Source of the DNA: Chryseolinea soli
GTDB taxonomy: Bacteria; Bacteroidota; Bacteroidia; Cytophagales; Cyclobacteriaceae
Reading direction: 5' to 3'
DNA: 64,000 nt
NCBI RefSeq assembly: GCF_003589925.1
Contig: NZ_CP032382.1
Span: forward strand, 1,116,001 to 1,180,000
The notes under the pieces are model-generated. The model was given only the letters and a program-made list of their open reading frames with translations. It was not told the DNA's origin and made no database searches. A program made the translations under genes and the position numbers. Positions 8,592-18,367 of the stretch are shown one piece after another (positions within the stretch are counted from its first letter, which is position 1; each line of letters starts with the position of its first letter).

Positions 8592-10693
8592 CGCTTCACC
8601 ACCACCGGCTGCGCTTTGTCGCCGGGCAAAGGAACGCAAAGCGAAACGTCGGGAGGAACTTTTATCCCTTTCGCAACGGCGGCTTTTGCCTTTGAAGGTT
8701 TGCTTCCGATGATCGGATTGCTTTCGAAAAACCCAAAAGGTGCCAACGTGAAGCCCAGGGTATGCGTGTTCATAATGGGCCATTCCTCGGGTCGCACGAC
8801 GTGGGTGATGCCCAGGTTATACCAGAGCACGACATCTTTACCCACGAGATCTTCCTTGTCGCTTGTCCATTGGGTGATGCCGTCTTTTATGGCTCTTGAG
8901 TTAGGATACTCGCCTGCGGGGTGTGCTTCATTTTCCTTGTAGGCTGTCACCCAAACCTGGCGCTCCAGGAAGTCGGCCATCTTTCTTGGGCCCGAGCCGG
9001 TTCCTGCATACGGCATGGCGTTGGAGCCTGGCATGATCATGTAACTTTTCATTTGTCCCAACGCGTTCACCGTTTTGGAGTCGGCGATCATCCAGTGACG
9101 ATTGCTGGACGGGTTCAGGTTGCGTTGGCCTTCTCCTTCGTTCCGGATCAGCGAGGTCTGTTTTGCAAAGGCATTGCCATAGGGATTTGTCTTCGACGGC
9201 GGCACGGCCACGGTGTTCATCTCTTCTACCAGGTTCTCGGTTCCGTCGACATCCAGGTCCAGCCGGAATGAAAAGAAGTGCTGGTGATTCACGGCTTCCA
9301 CGTGGGGCGCGACGAGGGTGCCGTAATAATTTCCATTAAAGGTTTCGTCGGGTCCTCCGGGCAGATCGCTGGTGCGGTTCACGCCCTTGATGCCGACAAT
9401 GCCCGTGAGCTCTGCTTTGAGATCGATGGTGCCGTCTTCGTGAAAGATCCATTTCAAGCCATAGTCATAGTTCCACACCCGCGTAAAATATTTGACCACG
9501 AGATTGCGCGCTTCGTGCGAGAAGCGGCCGTGGCGGGTGATGGGACCTCCGTATTCTTCATACACGGCGATCACGCTGTCGAGCTTCATGGGCTCACCGC
9601 GCTCGTCGTGAAAGAAGGTGGACAGGAATTTTGAATTCATCGGAACATCTGCCCCGGCCTTCAGACCATTCATCACTTTGGGATCGCCTTGTCCCATGCG
9701 GTAGGCTCCCACGTCGTAGTAGTTCCAGGCAGCGTGGGTCATGTCGGTGGATCCGTAGGGAACATACATCTCCGCTACGGAAGCACGGTAAAGCACCGGC
9801 CGGAGTGTGCCGTTGTCGTTGAACTTCGCATCGCGTATCACCAACCCCTCGCGATTGTCGATGCCCACGCGGAACGTCCAACTATTGCTTTTTATCTCGT
9901 AGCCTTCGATGGTGAAGCTTGTTCCTTCCGGCTGGCTGATCTGCAGTGGCTTTGTTTTAGGAGCGATCACGGTGTCCACGGCAGGATCGAAATAGCCGAT
10001 ATCTTCCGGTTTGTAATATCCCTTACCACCATCATCCAAAACTTTGAGAACTTTTTGCGTGGTGAGGTCCACATAGGCCACGAGCCCATCGATCAAAAGC
10101 TCATGATATTTCTTGTTGATATATTGCGGTGTGCAGATCATTTCACGATGATCGGCCGGCGCCATGCCCATCTCGCCGGCAAACACATAAGAAGTTTTGA
10201 TGGAGTCGGGATGGATGTTGCGTTTTTTCAATCCCGCCATCCACGTCGCGTCGCTTTTAAGAAGCTTATCTACCAACGTATCGCCTGCCATTCCACCGGC
10301 AGTGACACCCGCCATGTATTCGAATGACTTTACTTTTTTTGCCGTGAGATCAACCACCGCTTCGAAGGTCTTGTTGGTGTTCCAATCATACAGCACAGCA
10401 AATGCCTGCCGTTGAAAAGCATCGCCGGGTTTGTAGTTTAGCATGTCGGCCTTGGCCGGTTCCTTCAGGTTGATCACAAAGAAACGATAGGTCGTGTCGA
10501 TTTTCTTTTCTGCGAGCAGCACTTGCTTCACGGTCCTGATCTCGTTTTCGCCGAGGGGATCGAACGGGTGAGGGAGTGGTGCTGCCGTGGATTCCATGGC
10601 TTCGGCCTGGGCTTTCTTTCCCGCACAACGGGTCAGTAGAACAAGAATGGAAAGTAGAGGGATCAGGAAGATAAGGCCGTAACGCGTTTTCAT
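8588..10693 (-). CDS. Copper-containing primary amine oxidase
   Basis: About 701 aa. WNYDYG supplies the consensus N-Y-D/E-Y in which the first Tyr (about residue 409) becomes the topaquinone cofactor. HQHFFSFRLDLD gives two copper His (about 470-472), and a third is expected in the MNTHTLGF stretch. The Asp of NYYDVGAYRMG (~327) fits the catalytic base. It oxidises primary amines to aldehydes with release of ammonia and H2O2. ATG at 10693 was chosen over a GTG 27 bases upstream because it gives a good signal/anchor sequence (FLIPLLSILVLLTRC). The Cys is preceded by Arg, so lipidation is uncertain. Convergent with nagB. Confidence 0.92.
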   Translation of the reverse strand: MKTRYGLIFLIPLLSILVLLTRCAGKKAQAEAMESTAAPLPHPFDPLGENEIRTVKQVLLAEKKIDTTYRFFVINLKEPAKADMLNYKPGDAFQRQAFAVLYDWNTNKTFEAVVDLTAKKVKSFEYMAGVTAGGMAGDTLVDKLLKSDATWMAGLKKRNIHPDSIKTSYVFAGEMGMAPADHREMICTPQYINKKYHELLIDGLVAYVDLTTQKVLKVLDDGGKGYYKPEDIGYFDPAVDTVIAPKTKPLQISQPEGTSFTIEGYEIKSNSWTFRVGIDNREGLVIRDAKFNDNGTLRPVLYRASVAEMYVPYGSTDMTHAAWNYYDVGAYRMGQGDPKVMNGLKAGADVPMNSKFLSTFFHDERGEPMKLDSVIAVYEEYGGPITRHGRFSHEARNLVVKYFTRVWNYDYGLKWIFHEDGTIDLKAELTGIVGIKGVNRTSDLPGGPDETFNGNYYGTLVAPHVEAVNHQHFFSFRLDLDVDGTENLVEEMNTVAVPPSKTNPYGNAFAKQTSLIRNEGEGQRNLNPSSNRHWMIADSKTVNALGQMKSYMIMPGSNAMPYAGTGSGPRKMADFLERQVWVTAYKENEAHPAGEYPNSRAIKDGITQWTSDKEDLVGKDVVLWYNLGITHVVRPEEWPIMNTHTLGFTLAPFGFFESNPIIGSKPSKAKAAVAKGIKVPPDVSLCVPLPGDKAQPVVVKR

Positions 10694-11071
10694 AGGTGGG
10701 GACAGGATTTTCAGGTTCACATGAATTTAAAGGAATCTTGATGGAAAAACACGTGGGGATACGATGATGGAGGAATAATTTTTATGGCAACGGTTGAAGG
10801 GAGGATTGGGGTGGGGTGGGGATTGTGATGTGTGAAAAACACACGGAGGAGTCAGGAGTCAGGAGCCAGAAGCCAGGAGCCAGGAGTTGGTAGTCGGTGT
10901 TCATTTTTTTTATCGTGCGGTAGTGACGAATCACACAACCGTTGCTTAGGTCAGGGCTAAAAGATAAAAATCAGCTTATATCTGATCCGGCCAACCATTT
11001 TACATACATTTACGTAATTAATAACCGGGGATGAGCAATATTTCGAATGTCTCATTTAAAATAGCGGCGCT
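10694..11071. other. Gene-free 378-base gap
   Basis: Divergent promoter region between the amine oxidase and the permease. Apart from the CAGGAG-type repeat at 10847-10889 and a G-rich stretch at 10796-10826 I see no gene, RNA or clear operator. Confidence 0.6.
10847..10889. repeat. Degenerate GTCAGGA/GCCAGGA short tandem repeat
   Basis: About six imperfect 7-base units (GTCAGGA, GCCAGAA, GCCAGGA variants) in a row. Low-complexity, non-coding; such tracts vary in copy number between strains. Confidence 0.75.
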
Positions 11072-13684
11072 ATGAAGCCAGGTGATATCCGTCCACCGCG
11101 TTGGGCAACGCGACTGCTTCATTGGTATTGCCGGCCCGAGATCGTTGAGGATCTGGAAGGTGATCTCAATGAATATTTTCAGCGGCATGCGGGATCAAAG
11201 GGGATACGGAGGGCCAAGCTGATCTACGTCATCGATGTTTTCAAGTTTTTCAGATCGTATACGGTTCGTAAACCAACTTTTGTAGACCTTTTAATTCAGT
11301 GGATCATGATCGGCAGCTACATCAAAACCTCTGGCCGTAGTATTGTGCGGCATAAATTATTCTCTGCGATCAATATCGCCGGACTTGCCGTGAGCATGTC
11401 GGTGGGGTTGGTGGTGATCGTTTTCATTTCCGACCTGATGTCGTATGACATGTTTCATGAAAGGCGGGATAGGATATACCGCCTGATCACTACGAACGGT
11501 ACGATGGATTGTGCATCAACCTCCGTGGTCGCCGGAAAAAAGATCGACGAAACCGTATCGGGTATCGAAGCGCTCACCCTTCTTCGCCGCGGGTTTGGTG
11601 GTGATGTTACGGTAGGCCAGGCTACTTTGCCCATCGGAGGTTTATGGGCCGACGCATCTTTCTTTGAGGTTTTTACTTTTCCCTTACTCTATGGCGACCC
11701 CGCCACGGCCCTGAAAGAGCCCTACTCTTTGGTGTTGACGGAGCAGTCGGCCAAGAAAATATTCGGCGTGACCGATGTGCTGGGCCGATCGGTGAAAATG
11801 GATACACTCAATTATGTTATCACCGGTGTGTTGAAAGATATTCCTAAAATGTCGCACCTGCGCTTTGAATCGCTCGCTTCGTTTTCTACCATAGAATTGC
11901 AAAAGCCGGATACGGATGGAGGTTTTATGAGCTGGGGCAGCATCTATATGAACTACGTTTACATGGTCCTCCAAAAAGGTACCGACCCCTCCGTTTTGCA
12001 AACCAGCCTCGATAAGATAAGCACGGCCGAAAATAAAAATCTGCCCGACTCAAAAATATCCCTTTCGCTTCAGCCTCTTGCTGACATTGCGATCGGAAAA
12101 AGCCTGGTTAATCAGATCGGACCGGTCATGAATGCAGCAGCGATATGGACACTGGCCGGACTCGCCGGCGTGGTGATCCTCTCCGCATGCTTCAACTACA
12201 CAAATCTTTCCGTGGCCCGGGCGTTCAGGCGCTCACGCGAAGTAGGCATTCGCAAAATTATCGGTGCCGGAAAAGGTCATGTAGCAGGACAGTTCCTGAT
12301 GGAGTCCGTGATCATTTCATTGATGGCCCTGGTGGTCTCATTTCTTTTGTTCTTGTTTTTGCGGACGCAATTCATTTCACTCCATAGTTTTATTGAAAAT
12401 CTTGCGAACCTAAAGCTTTCACCCGGAATTGTTCTCAGCTTTATTGCATTCGCGATCGCCGTGGGCATCATGGCCGGGATCATTCCTGCGCTGCTATTCT
12501 CGCGAATCAACCCCAACAGAGTCTTGAAGGATGCGTCGTCGCTGAAACTCTTCCGCCATGTGAACCTGCGCAAAGGATTGATCGTGGTGCAATACGTTTT
12601 TTCGTTGATCTTCATCACGTCAACCCTGGTGGGCTACAAACAGTACAAAAGTTTTCTGGCGTTTGATCTGGGGTTCACCACGGAGAACATTCTGAACATC
12701 AACCTCCAGGGAAACAAGGCCGATGTGGTCATAAAAGAATTGAAGGAGATTCCCGAGGTGGAAGCGGCCTCGCAGTCGCTCATCGTCATGAGCCTGGGGC
12801 AAATCTATGGCTTGCCCCTGAAGTATGAAAAGACGAACGACTCTGCCAATGTATGGCTGAATATTATCAACGAGCAGTATTTGCCACTTCACCACCACAC
12901 GCTTCTAGCGGGGAAGAATTTCACGCCAAAACCGGAAGGCGCCGTGGAAAGCGAGACCATTGTGAATGAACGCCTCTTGAAGCGATTCAACATTGCGAAC
13001 GGCGATCCGACCAAAGCTATTGGCGAGGAAGTGACGATCGGTGGCCATAAATTGACGATCGTGGGTGTGGTAAAGGATTTTCACTACGAGACGGTAGAAG
13101 ACAGTATCGAACCCATGGCCTTCCGTTATTTTGCAAATACGAACTATGGCTATGTGAACGTAAAAATCAACAACCATGACTTGCTGGCCACACGCGCTCG
13201 GATCGAAGCGGCTTGGCGAAAAGTGGACAAGGTTCATCCGCTGGACGCAAAGTTTTATGACGACCAGATCGAGCAGGCCTACGGTGCGTTTTCCATGATG
13301 TTGAAGGTGATCGGCTTCCTGGCGTTTCTAGCCGTTTGCATTTCGTCGATGGGCCTGTTTGGAATGGTGGTGTTCACGACCGAGACGCGGCTGAAAGAGA
13401 TCAGCATACGCAAGGTGTTGGGTGCAAGCGAAAGTAAATTGATCTTCCTGCTCAGCAAAGGATTTATCCTGTTGCTCAGCATCGCTGCCGGCGTTGCCCT
13501 TCCCGTCACCTATCTGTTCTTCGACAAGGTGGTGTTAGCCAACTTCGTCTATCACGATCCGATCGGCTGGCCTGAGATGGTGATCGGGTTTCTATCCGTC
13601 ATGACCATTGCTTTTCTGATGGTCGGCTCACAGACGTTCAAGGTGGCGCGGTCAAATCCTGCCGAGGTGTTGAAGCGGGAGTAA
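11072..13684 (+). CDS. MacB/FtsX-type permease with permease-prefix domain
   Basis: 870 aa. Residues 1-~65 (RWATRLLHWYCRPEIVEDLEGDL) match the cytoplasmic permease prefix domain often seen in Bacteroidota. Then two repeats of a transmembrane helix, a periplasmic MacB-type domain and an FtsX helical block (~75-485 and ~510-870). The FtsX blocks contain AFRRSREVGIRKIIGAGK and ETRLKEISIRKVLGASE, typical coupling-helix motifs. Such proteins work with a separate ABC ATPase in mechanotransmission or export rather than classical transport. No ATPase gene lies nearby. Substrate unknown. Confidence 0.88.
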   Translation: MKPGDIRPPRWATRLLHWYCRPEIVEDLEGDLNEYFQRHAGSKGIRRAKLIYVIDVFKFFRSYTVRKPTFVDLLIQWIMIGSYIKTSGRSIVRHKLFSAINIAGLAVSMSVGLVVIVFISDLMSYDMFHERRDRIYRLITTNGTMDCASTSVVAGKKIDETVSGIEALTLLRRGFGGDVTVGQATLPIGGLWADASFFEVFTFPLLYGDPATALKEPYSLVLTEQSAKKIFGVTDVLGRSVKMDTLNYVITGVLKDIPKMSHLRFESLASFSTIELQKPDTDGGFMSWGSIYMNYVYMVLQKGTDPSVLQTSLDKISTAENKNLPDSKISLSLQPLADIAIGKSLVNQIGPVMNAAAIWTLAGLAGVVILSACFNYTNLSVARAFRRSREVGIRKIIGAGKGHVAGQFLMESVIISLMALVVSFLLFLFLRTQFISLHSFIENLANLKLSPGIVLSFIAFAIAVGIMAGIIPALLFSRINPNRVLKDASSLKLFRHVNLRKGLIVVQYVFSLIFITSTLVGYKQYKSFLAFDLGFTTENILNINLQGNKADVVIKELKEIPEVEAASQSLIVMSLGQIYGLPLKYEKTNDSANVWLNIINEQYLPLHHHTLLAGKNFTPKPEGAVESETIVNERLLKRFNIANGDPTKAIGEEVTIGGHKLTIVGVVKDFHYETVEDSIEPMAFRYFANTNYGYVNVKINNHDLLATRARIEAAWRKVDKVHPLDAKFYDDQIEQAYGAFSMMLKVIGFLAFLAVCISSMGLFGMVVFTTETRLKEISIRKVLGASESKLIFLLSKGFILLLSIAAGVALPVTYLFFDKVVLANFVYHDPIGWPEMVIGFLSVMTIAFLMVGSQTFKVARSNPAEVLKRE

Positions 13685-13714
13685 GTCCACTTTTTCAGAA
13701 GTCAGTTATCGGTA

Positions 13715-14383
13715 TCAATAGGTTCCGATTTCTACCGGGGCTTCATTGAACACTTCCACCAGCCTGTTCCTCCACTGGTCAAGTTCCCGATCGCGCATGG
13801 CGGGCGATTGCCGGGCGGGGCCATAAATGATCTGCGGCCGCAATACATGGAACCCCGTGAACCGCAACATACCCCGGTGGATGGGCTTGAGCATGTTGTG
13901 GATATCACCCTGAAGCCCGCCTTTCAAATACGCTTCTTCACGACCACCCGTCGTTAGCGAAAGCAAGGCTTTTTTATTCTTGAATACCCCTTGTTCATAA
14001 AGTCTGCCCTCGCCATAGAAACGCCCCATCGCAAAAACACGATCAACCCAACCCTTCAGGATGCCCGGCACGCTGAACCACCAAAGTGGAAATTGCCAGA
14101 TCATGAGATCGCACCACTCCACTTTCTGTTGCTCGCTCTCGATGTCGGCGGCAAAGCTGCCCGTCGCGGTGGCGTGAAGTTCTTCCAACTGCTGTTTGTA
14201 GAATGTCGTATTTTGTAGCTTCGTAAAATTGCCTTGGTCGGATACGGGATTGAAACGCATAGCATAGAGGTTGGAAGTTTTCACTTCATGACCCGCCGCC
14301 CGGAGGGTTTCAATTGCCGTCGTAAACATGGCGGCGTTCATACTTTGTGGTTCGGGATGTGCCAGGACGATCAATATGTTCAT
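13715..14383 (-). CDS. NAD(P)H quinone oxidoreductase, flavodoxin-like
   Basis: 222 aa, NQO1/MdaB-like flavodoxin_2 fold: N-terminal MNILIVLAHPEPQSMNAAM (FMN/FAD phosphate loop), WCDLMIWQFPLWWFSVPGIL and a downstream LTTGGREEAY loop. Predicted cytoplasmic flavoenzyme performing two-electron reduction of quinones or similar electrophiles. It is divergent from an HxlR regulator 111 bases away, a common arrangement in which the regulator senses reactive electrophiles and derepresses the reductase. Confidence 0.88.
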   Translation of the reverse strand: MNILIVLAHPEPQSMNAAMFTTAIETLRAAGHEVKTSNLYAMRFNPVSDQGNFTKLQNTTFYKQQLEELHATATGSFAADIESEQQKVEWCDLMIWQFPLWWFSVPGILKGWVDRVFAMGRFYGEGRLYEQGVFKNKKALLSLTTGGREEAYLKGGLQGDIHNMLKPIHRGMLRFTGFHVLRPQIIYGPARQSPAMRDRELDQWRNRLVEVFNEAPVEIGTY

Positions 14384-14494
14384 AATAGTTTCCAGTTTTT
14401 TTTAAGGGCCGAACAAAATTATGGCCGTATGGGTTATCCGTGGCAGGGCACAGCCGATTGTGCGGAGCACACAAAAATGTAAGCGTAAAAAAAC

Positions 14495-14887
14495 ATGGGA
14501 AAACGTAAATCAACCTCTACCAACAATCTCAACCGCGAAACGCTGATCGATTTCTGCGGTATGGTCTACGCTGTCGATATCTTAGGCGGACGATGGAAGC
14601 TGCTCATTTTGTACAAACTCGACGGCAGGACCTTGCGTTTTAGTGAGCTGAAGAAGCTCCTGCCGAACGTCTCCGACCGCATGCTCACGCTGCACCTGCA
14701 GGAATTGGAAAAGAACGGCCTCGTGATCCGAACCGTCCATGCGGAAGTGCCGGTCAGAGTGGAGTACCGCCTGTCGGAGAGCGCCCGGCAGCTGGCGCCG
14801 ATCTGGAAACAACTGGAGCACTGGGGCCATGCCCATAGGGAAACCATGGAAAAAGAAGGAAAACTTTCTTTGGCCGTTCAGGCTTAA
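14495..14887 (+). CDS. HxlR-family transcriptional regulator
   Basis: 130 aa, winged helix. DILGGRWKLLILYKL and LRFSELKKLLPNVSDRMLTLHLQELEKNGLV are the HxlR DNA-binding hallmarks. A Cys at ~21 (DFCGMVY) is placed like the sensing Cys of HxlR/HypR proteins, so redox or electrophile sensing is plausible but inferred. Probable regulator of the divergent quinone reductase. Confidence 0.9.
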   Translation: MGKRKSTSTNNLNRETLIDFCGMVYAVDILGGRWKLLILYKLDGRTLRFSELKKLLPNVSDRMLTLHLQELEKNGLVIRTVHAEVPVRVEYRLSESARQLAPIWKQLEHWGHAHRETMEKEGKLSLAVQA

Positions 14888-15056
14888 TCTTCACTTAAAA
14901 AGTTTTTAGCAGATACTAGATTAACTCCCCCCATTAAAGTCCGGTACCCGGATCTTTCTGATCAAAACCGAAAAAAGTATAAGGAATCTCCGAAATCGTA
15001 TAAATCCGTTGTCGTCTTTGTGATCAACTTTGTAATGTCATATTAACGAATGCAAA

Positions 15057-15827
15057 ATGAACACAACAACAAAAAAAATCGCTTTAGTAACCGGCGGAAG
15101 CCGCGGATTAGGAAAAGACATGGCCCTGAGCCTTGCCCGGAAGGGCAATGACGTGATCGTTACGTACAACTCCAAAAAGGAAGAGGCGCTCCAGGTAGTA
15201 GCCGCGATCGAACAGATCGGCCAGCGCGCCGCGGCGTTGCAACTGAGCGCCGGAAACGTGTCAGGCTTCGGGCCTTTTTTTGCAGCCTTACAAACCACTT
15301 TGAAAAACACATTTGGCGCAGAGCGTTTTGATTTTTTGATCAACAACGCAGGGCATGGCATCTCGGTACCATCGTTGGCCGCGACCACGGAGGAACAATT
15401 TGATGAACTCATGAATGTGCATTTAAAGGGCGTGTTCTTTCTCACCCAAAAAGCCCTGCCCTACCTGAACGATGGAGGTGCAATCGTGAACCTCTCCAGT
15501 GGGCTGACGCGTTTCACGCACCCGGGCAGCGGCGCCTACGCCAGCATGAAGTCGGCCGTTGAAACGCTCACCAAGTATATGGCCAAAGAATTGGGCTCGC
15601 GCTTCATTCGCGCCAACATCGTGGCACCGGGTGCGATCGCCACAGACTTTAACGGCGGACGCCTGAGAGAAACACCGCAGGTGCAGGAGTTTATAAAATC
15701 CATTACCGCGCTTCCGCGGATCGGACAAGCCGATGACATTGGCAGTGTGGTCGCGTTTTTATGTTCAGACGATGCCAAGTGGGTCAACGGACAGCGCATT
15801 GAAGTTTCCGGTGGCATGTACCTGTGA
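15057..15827 (+). CDS. SDR family oxidoreductase
   Basis: 256 aa classical short-chain dehydrogenase. Cofactor loop TGGSRGLGKD, NNAG motif (LINNAGHG), catalytic Ser in NLSSG, YASMK catalytic Tyr/Lys, and a C-terminal DDAKWVNGQRIEVSGGMY typical of FabG-like enzymes. NAD(P)H-dependent; substrate not deducible. It precedes another SDR by 32 bases, probably as one transcript. Confidence 0.92.
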   Translation: MNTTTKKIALVTGGSRGLGKDMALSLARKGNDVIVTYNSKKEEALQVVAAIEQIGQRAAALQLSAGNVSGFGPFFAALQTTLKNTFGAERFDFLINNAGHGISVPSLAATTEEQFDELMNVHLKGVFFLTQKALPYLNDGGAIVNLSSGLTRFTHPGSGAYASMKSAVETLTKYMAKELGSRFIRANIVAPGAIATDFNGGRLRETPQVQEFIKSITALPRIGQADDIGSVVAFLCSDDAKWVNGQRIEVSGGMYL

Positions 15828-15859
15828 TTCCCACCTTCTAACCCAAAACACAGAGCAGT

Positions 15860-16462
15860 ATGAAACACAAAGTAGTGGTTATCGGCGCAAGCGGCACCCT
15901 CGGCAAAGCCCTGACAAATGCACTGGTGGAAGGTGGTCATGAAGTCGTTCGTGTCTCTCGTTCCGCCGGTGACTACCGGGCAGACATTCAACACAAACAA
16001 AGCCTGGACATCTTGTTTAAAGCAATCGGCCCATTCGATGCCGTGGCCAACGCAGCAGGCGATGTGGTGGCCGGACCCCTCGAACAATTGACGGACGAGA
16101 ACTATGCTTTCGCCCTGGGCAATAAATTGATGGGACAGATCAATGTCGTGCGGGCGGCACTTCCTTATATCGCCGACAAAGGCTCCTTCGCGTTGGTGTC
16201 CGGCGTATTGACCGACGAGCCGATACTGGGAGGCACCCTGGGCACGGTGGTGAACGGAGGTGTAGAAGGTTTTGTAAAAGCGGCGGCACACGAGTTGCCG
16301 CGCGGCATCCGCATCAATTGCATCAGTCCCACGGTGCTCACGGAGTCTGTGGCCTATCACCCATATTTTCCAGGATTCATTCCGGTGGACGGCTGGAAAG
16401 TGGCGAAGGCTTATGAGCGGGCTTTGTTTGGGGTGATCAACGGCCGCATCATCCGGGTATAA
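15860..16462 (+). CDS. Atypical short-chain dehydrogenase lacking catalytic Tyr
   Basis: 200 aa. GASGTLGKAL is the nucleotide-binding loop and VSGVLTDEPILGG holds the Ser region, but where YxxxK is expected the sequence reads VVNGGVEGFVKAAA, so the Tyr is missing while the end matches the small SDR subgroup with ELPRGIRINCISPTVLTES. This subgroup exists in other bacteria; its chemistry is unclear, so it may be a reductase with another proton donor or a binding protein. Downstream of a classical SDR, upstream of an AraC regulator. Confidence 0.85.
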   Translation: MKHKVVVIGASGTLGKALTNALVEGGHEVVRVSRSAGDYRADIQHKQSLDILFKAIGPFDAVANAAGDVVAGPLEQLTDENYAFALGNKLMGQINVVRAALPYIADKGSFALVSGVLTDEPILGGTLGTVVNGGVEGFVKAAAHELPRGIRINCISPTVLTESVAYHPYFPGFIPVDGWKVAKAYERALFGVINGRIIRV

Positions 16463-16559
16463 TGCCGCGACGCATCCGCAATGGTTGGGCGATGCAGCGC
16501 CTCGTGACCCAGCTTCGCCCGGTTGACTTTACATTTTTCATATCTTTATCCTGAGCATC

Positions 16560-17465
16560 ATGTCAAACGCATTTGTCGATATCGAAACCATTTCTGATCT
16601 GCACAAGCTATACAGTTGCGCCGGACCGAAGCACCCGCTTGTGTCGTTCATTGATTTGAAAGAAATCAGCAGGGACAACTTTCGTGAAGAAGAAACCGCC
16701 TACCGGCTTGGGTTTTATGCGGTCTATCTGAAGCAACAGAAGGGCACCATGAAATATGGGAAGTCGCACTATGACTTCGACGAGGGCACCGTCGTGTTTA
16801 CCGCGCCCGGTCAAGCCATTTCTACTACGCGTCATATTTCATATAATGAAGGTTGGGGTTTGTTTTTTCACGCCGACTTGTTGTATCGAACGGACCTGGG
16901 AAGAAAGATCCACCAGTATTCCTTTTTTCACTACGACGTCAACGAAGCGCTGCACATTTCGGATGAGGAAAGGGCGACGCTGCGGGATTGCGCCGAAAAA
17001 ATTAAAAAGGAATACTCCCAAAACATCGACAAACATTCGCAGGGACTCATTATAAACAACATCGAGCTCCTGCTCAACTACTGCGACCGGTTTTACGATC
17101 GGCAATTTATCACCCGCGCAAAAGTGAGCAATGACATCGTGCAGCAGTTCGAGCGATCGTTGGTGGACTATTTCGCCCAGGATTCGCTCATCGAGGCGGG
17201 CTTGCCGGATGTAAAGTTTTTTGCATCTCAATTGAATCTGTCGCCCAGCTATTTGTCGGATCTATTAAAAAGGTATACGGGGAAAACTACGCAAGAGCAT
17301 ATTCACTTGCAGTTGGTGGAGAAGGCCAAATCGCTGTTGTGGAGTTCGGATAAATCGATCAGCGAGATTGCTTATGAACTTGGGTTTGAGCATCCTTCTC
17401 ATTTCACGAAGATCTTTAAGTCTAAGTTGGGGAAGTCGCCAAAGGAGTTCAGGCATTTGAACTAG
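16560..17465 (+). CDS. AraC-family transcriptional regulator
   Basis: 301 aa. N-terminal cupin-like sensor (~25-170) and C-terminal double HTH (~200-300): VKFFASQLNLSPSYLSDLLKRYTGKTTQEHI and ISEIAYELGFEHPSHFTKIFKSKLGKSPKEFR. In Bacteroidota this type often controls neighbouring oxidoreductases; here the two SDR genes directly upstream are candidates. Ligand unknown. Confidence 0.93.
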   Translation: MSNAFVDIETISDLHKLYSCAGPKHPLVSFIDLKEISRDNFREEETAYRLGFYAVYLKQQKGTMKYGKSHYDFDEGTVVFTAPGQAISTTRHISYNEGWGLFFHADLLYRTDLGRKIHQYSFFHYDVNEALHISDEERATLRDCAEKIKKEYSQNIDKHSQGLIINNIELLLNYCDRFYDRQFITRAKVSNDIVQQFERSLVDYFAQDSLIEAGLPDVKFFASQLNLSPSYLSDLLKRYTGKTTQEHIHLQLVEKAKSLLWSSDKSISEIAYELGFEHPSHFTKIFKSKLGKSPKEFRHLN

Positions 17466-17590
17466 CCTGCTTTCGCTGAGGCAGCTTCGGCGGGCGCGGC
17501 CCTGGTTTTGGTTTTTAATAATCTTTACCGCTCTTTGGAGGTTATCTTCAGCGGGGACAACTATAATCGCCTTCCTGCGTTCAGAGGTGA

Positions 17591-17962
17591 ATGAGTACTG
17601 CTGACAAACAGATTAGCGCTGCGGTCGCCCTGGTCGCTTTGATTCACGCCGCCATCCTGATTACCGCGTTGGTTTCTCCTGGCCTTGGCGCGATCGTGTA
17701 TCTGAATTTAATCGTAAGTGTGTCCCTGCTGTTGTATTGGGTGCAAAAACAGATCCGGATTCAACAACATGTTGTTGAGCTTCGCGAGGTCGTTGCACTA
17801 GCCTTTGAAACAGCGGTGGCAGGTTGCTCGATCTATGCATTGACCGGAACGCCGGCAAGGTGGCTTTGGGTCACGCACGTTGTCATTTCTGGAGTCCACT
17901 TTCTGGCGGTCCTGGCGTTTTTTATTTTTATGCTCACTTTCAGGATAAAGAAGCTATTCTAG
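17591..17962 (+). CDS. Small four-helix membrane protein, unknown function
   Basis: 123 aa with about four hydrophobic segments (~8-28, 33-50, 65-88, 95-118) and a basic C-terminus (RIKKLF). Not recognised. An AGGTGA sequence directly before the ATG resembles a ribosome binding site. Stands alone between an AraC gene and a convergent monooxygenase-like gene. Confidence 0.7.
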   Translation: MSTADKQISAAVALVALIHAAILITALVSPGLGAIVYLNLIVSVSLLLYWVQKQIRIQQHVVELREVVALAFETAVAGCSIYALTGTPARWLWVTHVVISGVHFLAVLAFFIFMLTFRIKKLF

Positions 17963-17998
17963 ATCAAACGTTTTAAACGCCCGAACTGATCCGCTTCC

Positions 17999-18310
17999 TT
18001 AAAATGTCTCATCCCATTGTACGATATAATGTTCCGCCTGACGGTCATACCGGATCATCATGGCCTTGACAGCATCGGGAACGACGGCCTCCTCGTAATT
18101 CTCCCCGGCAAACTGCCGGATGGACGCTAGTTTTTCCCATCGCGTTATGATCAAAAATGCTGTCCCTTCCTTTGTTTCCTGGCTAAGAATGGAGAGCCCT
18201 TTAAATCCTGAGATCGTTTTTAATCCGGGGAGCGTTTCCTCTTTGAGATGCTGAATGTAGTGACCCGCCTTTTCCCGATTCGCAATCCCCTTCCAATGTC
18301 TCTCCACCAT
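17999..18310 (-). CDS. Antibiotic biosynthesis monooxygenase-like (ABM fold) protein
   Basis: 103 aa, ferredoxin-like alpha/beta barrel typical of the ABM superfamily: WKGIANREKAGHYIQHLKEE, then FKGLSILSQETKEGTAFLIITRWEK and a C-terminal strand HYIVQWDETF. Members are small dimeric cofactor-free monooxygenases, haem-degrading enzymes or of unknown activity; nothing here decides which. Confidence 0.7.
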   Translation of the reverse strand: MVERHWKGIANREKAGHYIQHLKEETLPGLKTISGFKGLSILSQETKEGTAFLIITRWEKLASIRQFAGENYEEAVVPDAVKAMMIRYDRQAEHYIVQWDETF

Positions 18311-18367
18311 AGTCGTAATGTTATGTTACCCTGTACATTATTTATAGCCAGCAGAAATTAAAATCAA

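Noticed and set aside
10847..10889. CAGGAG repeats as a CRISPR-like array
   Set aside because: Units are about 7 bases without spacers; simple tandem repeat.
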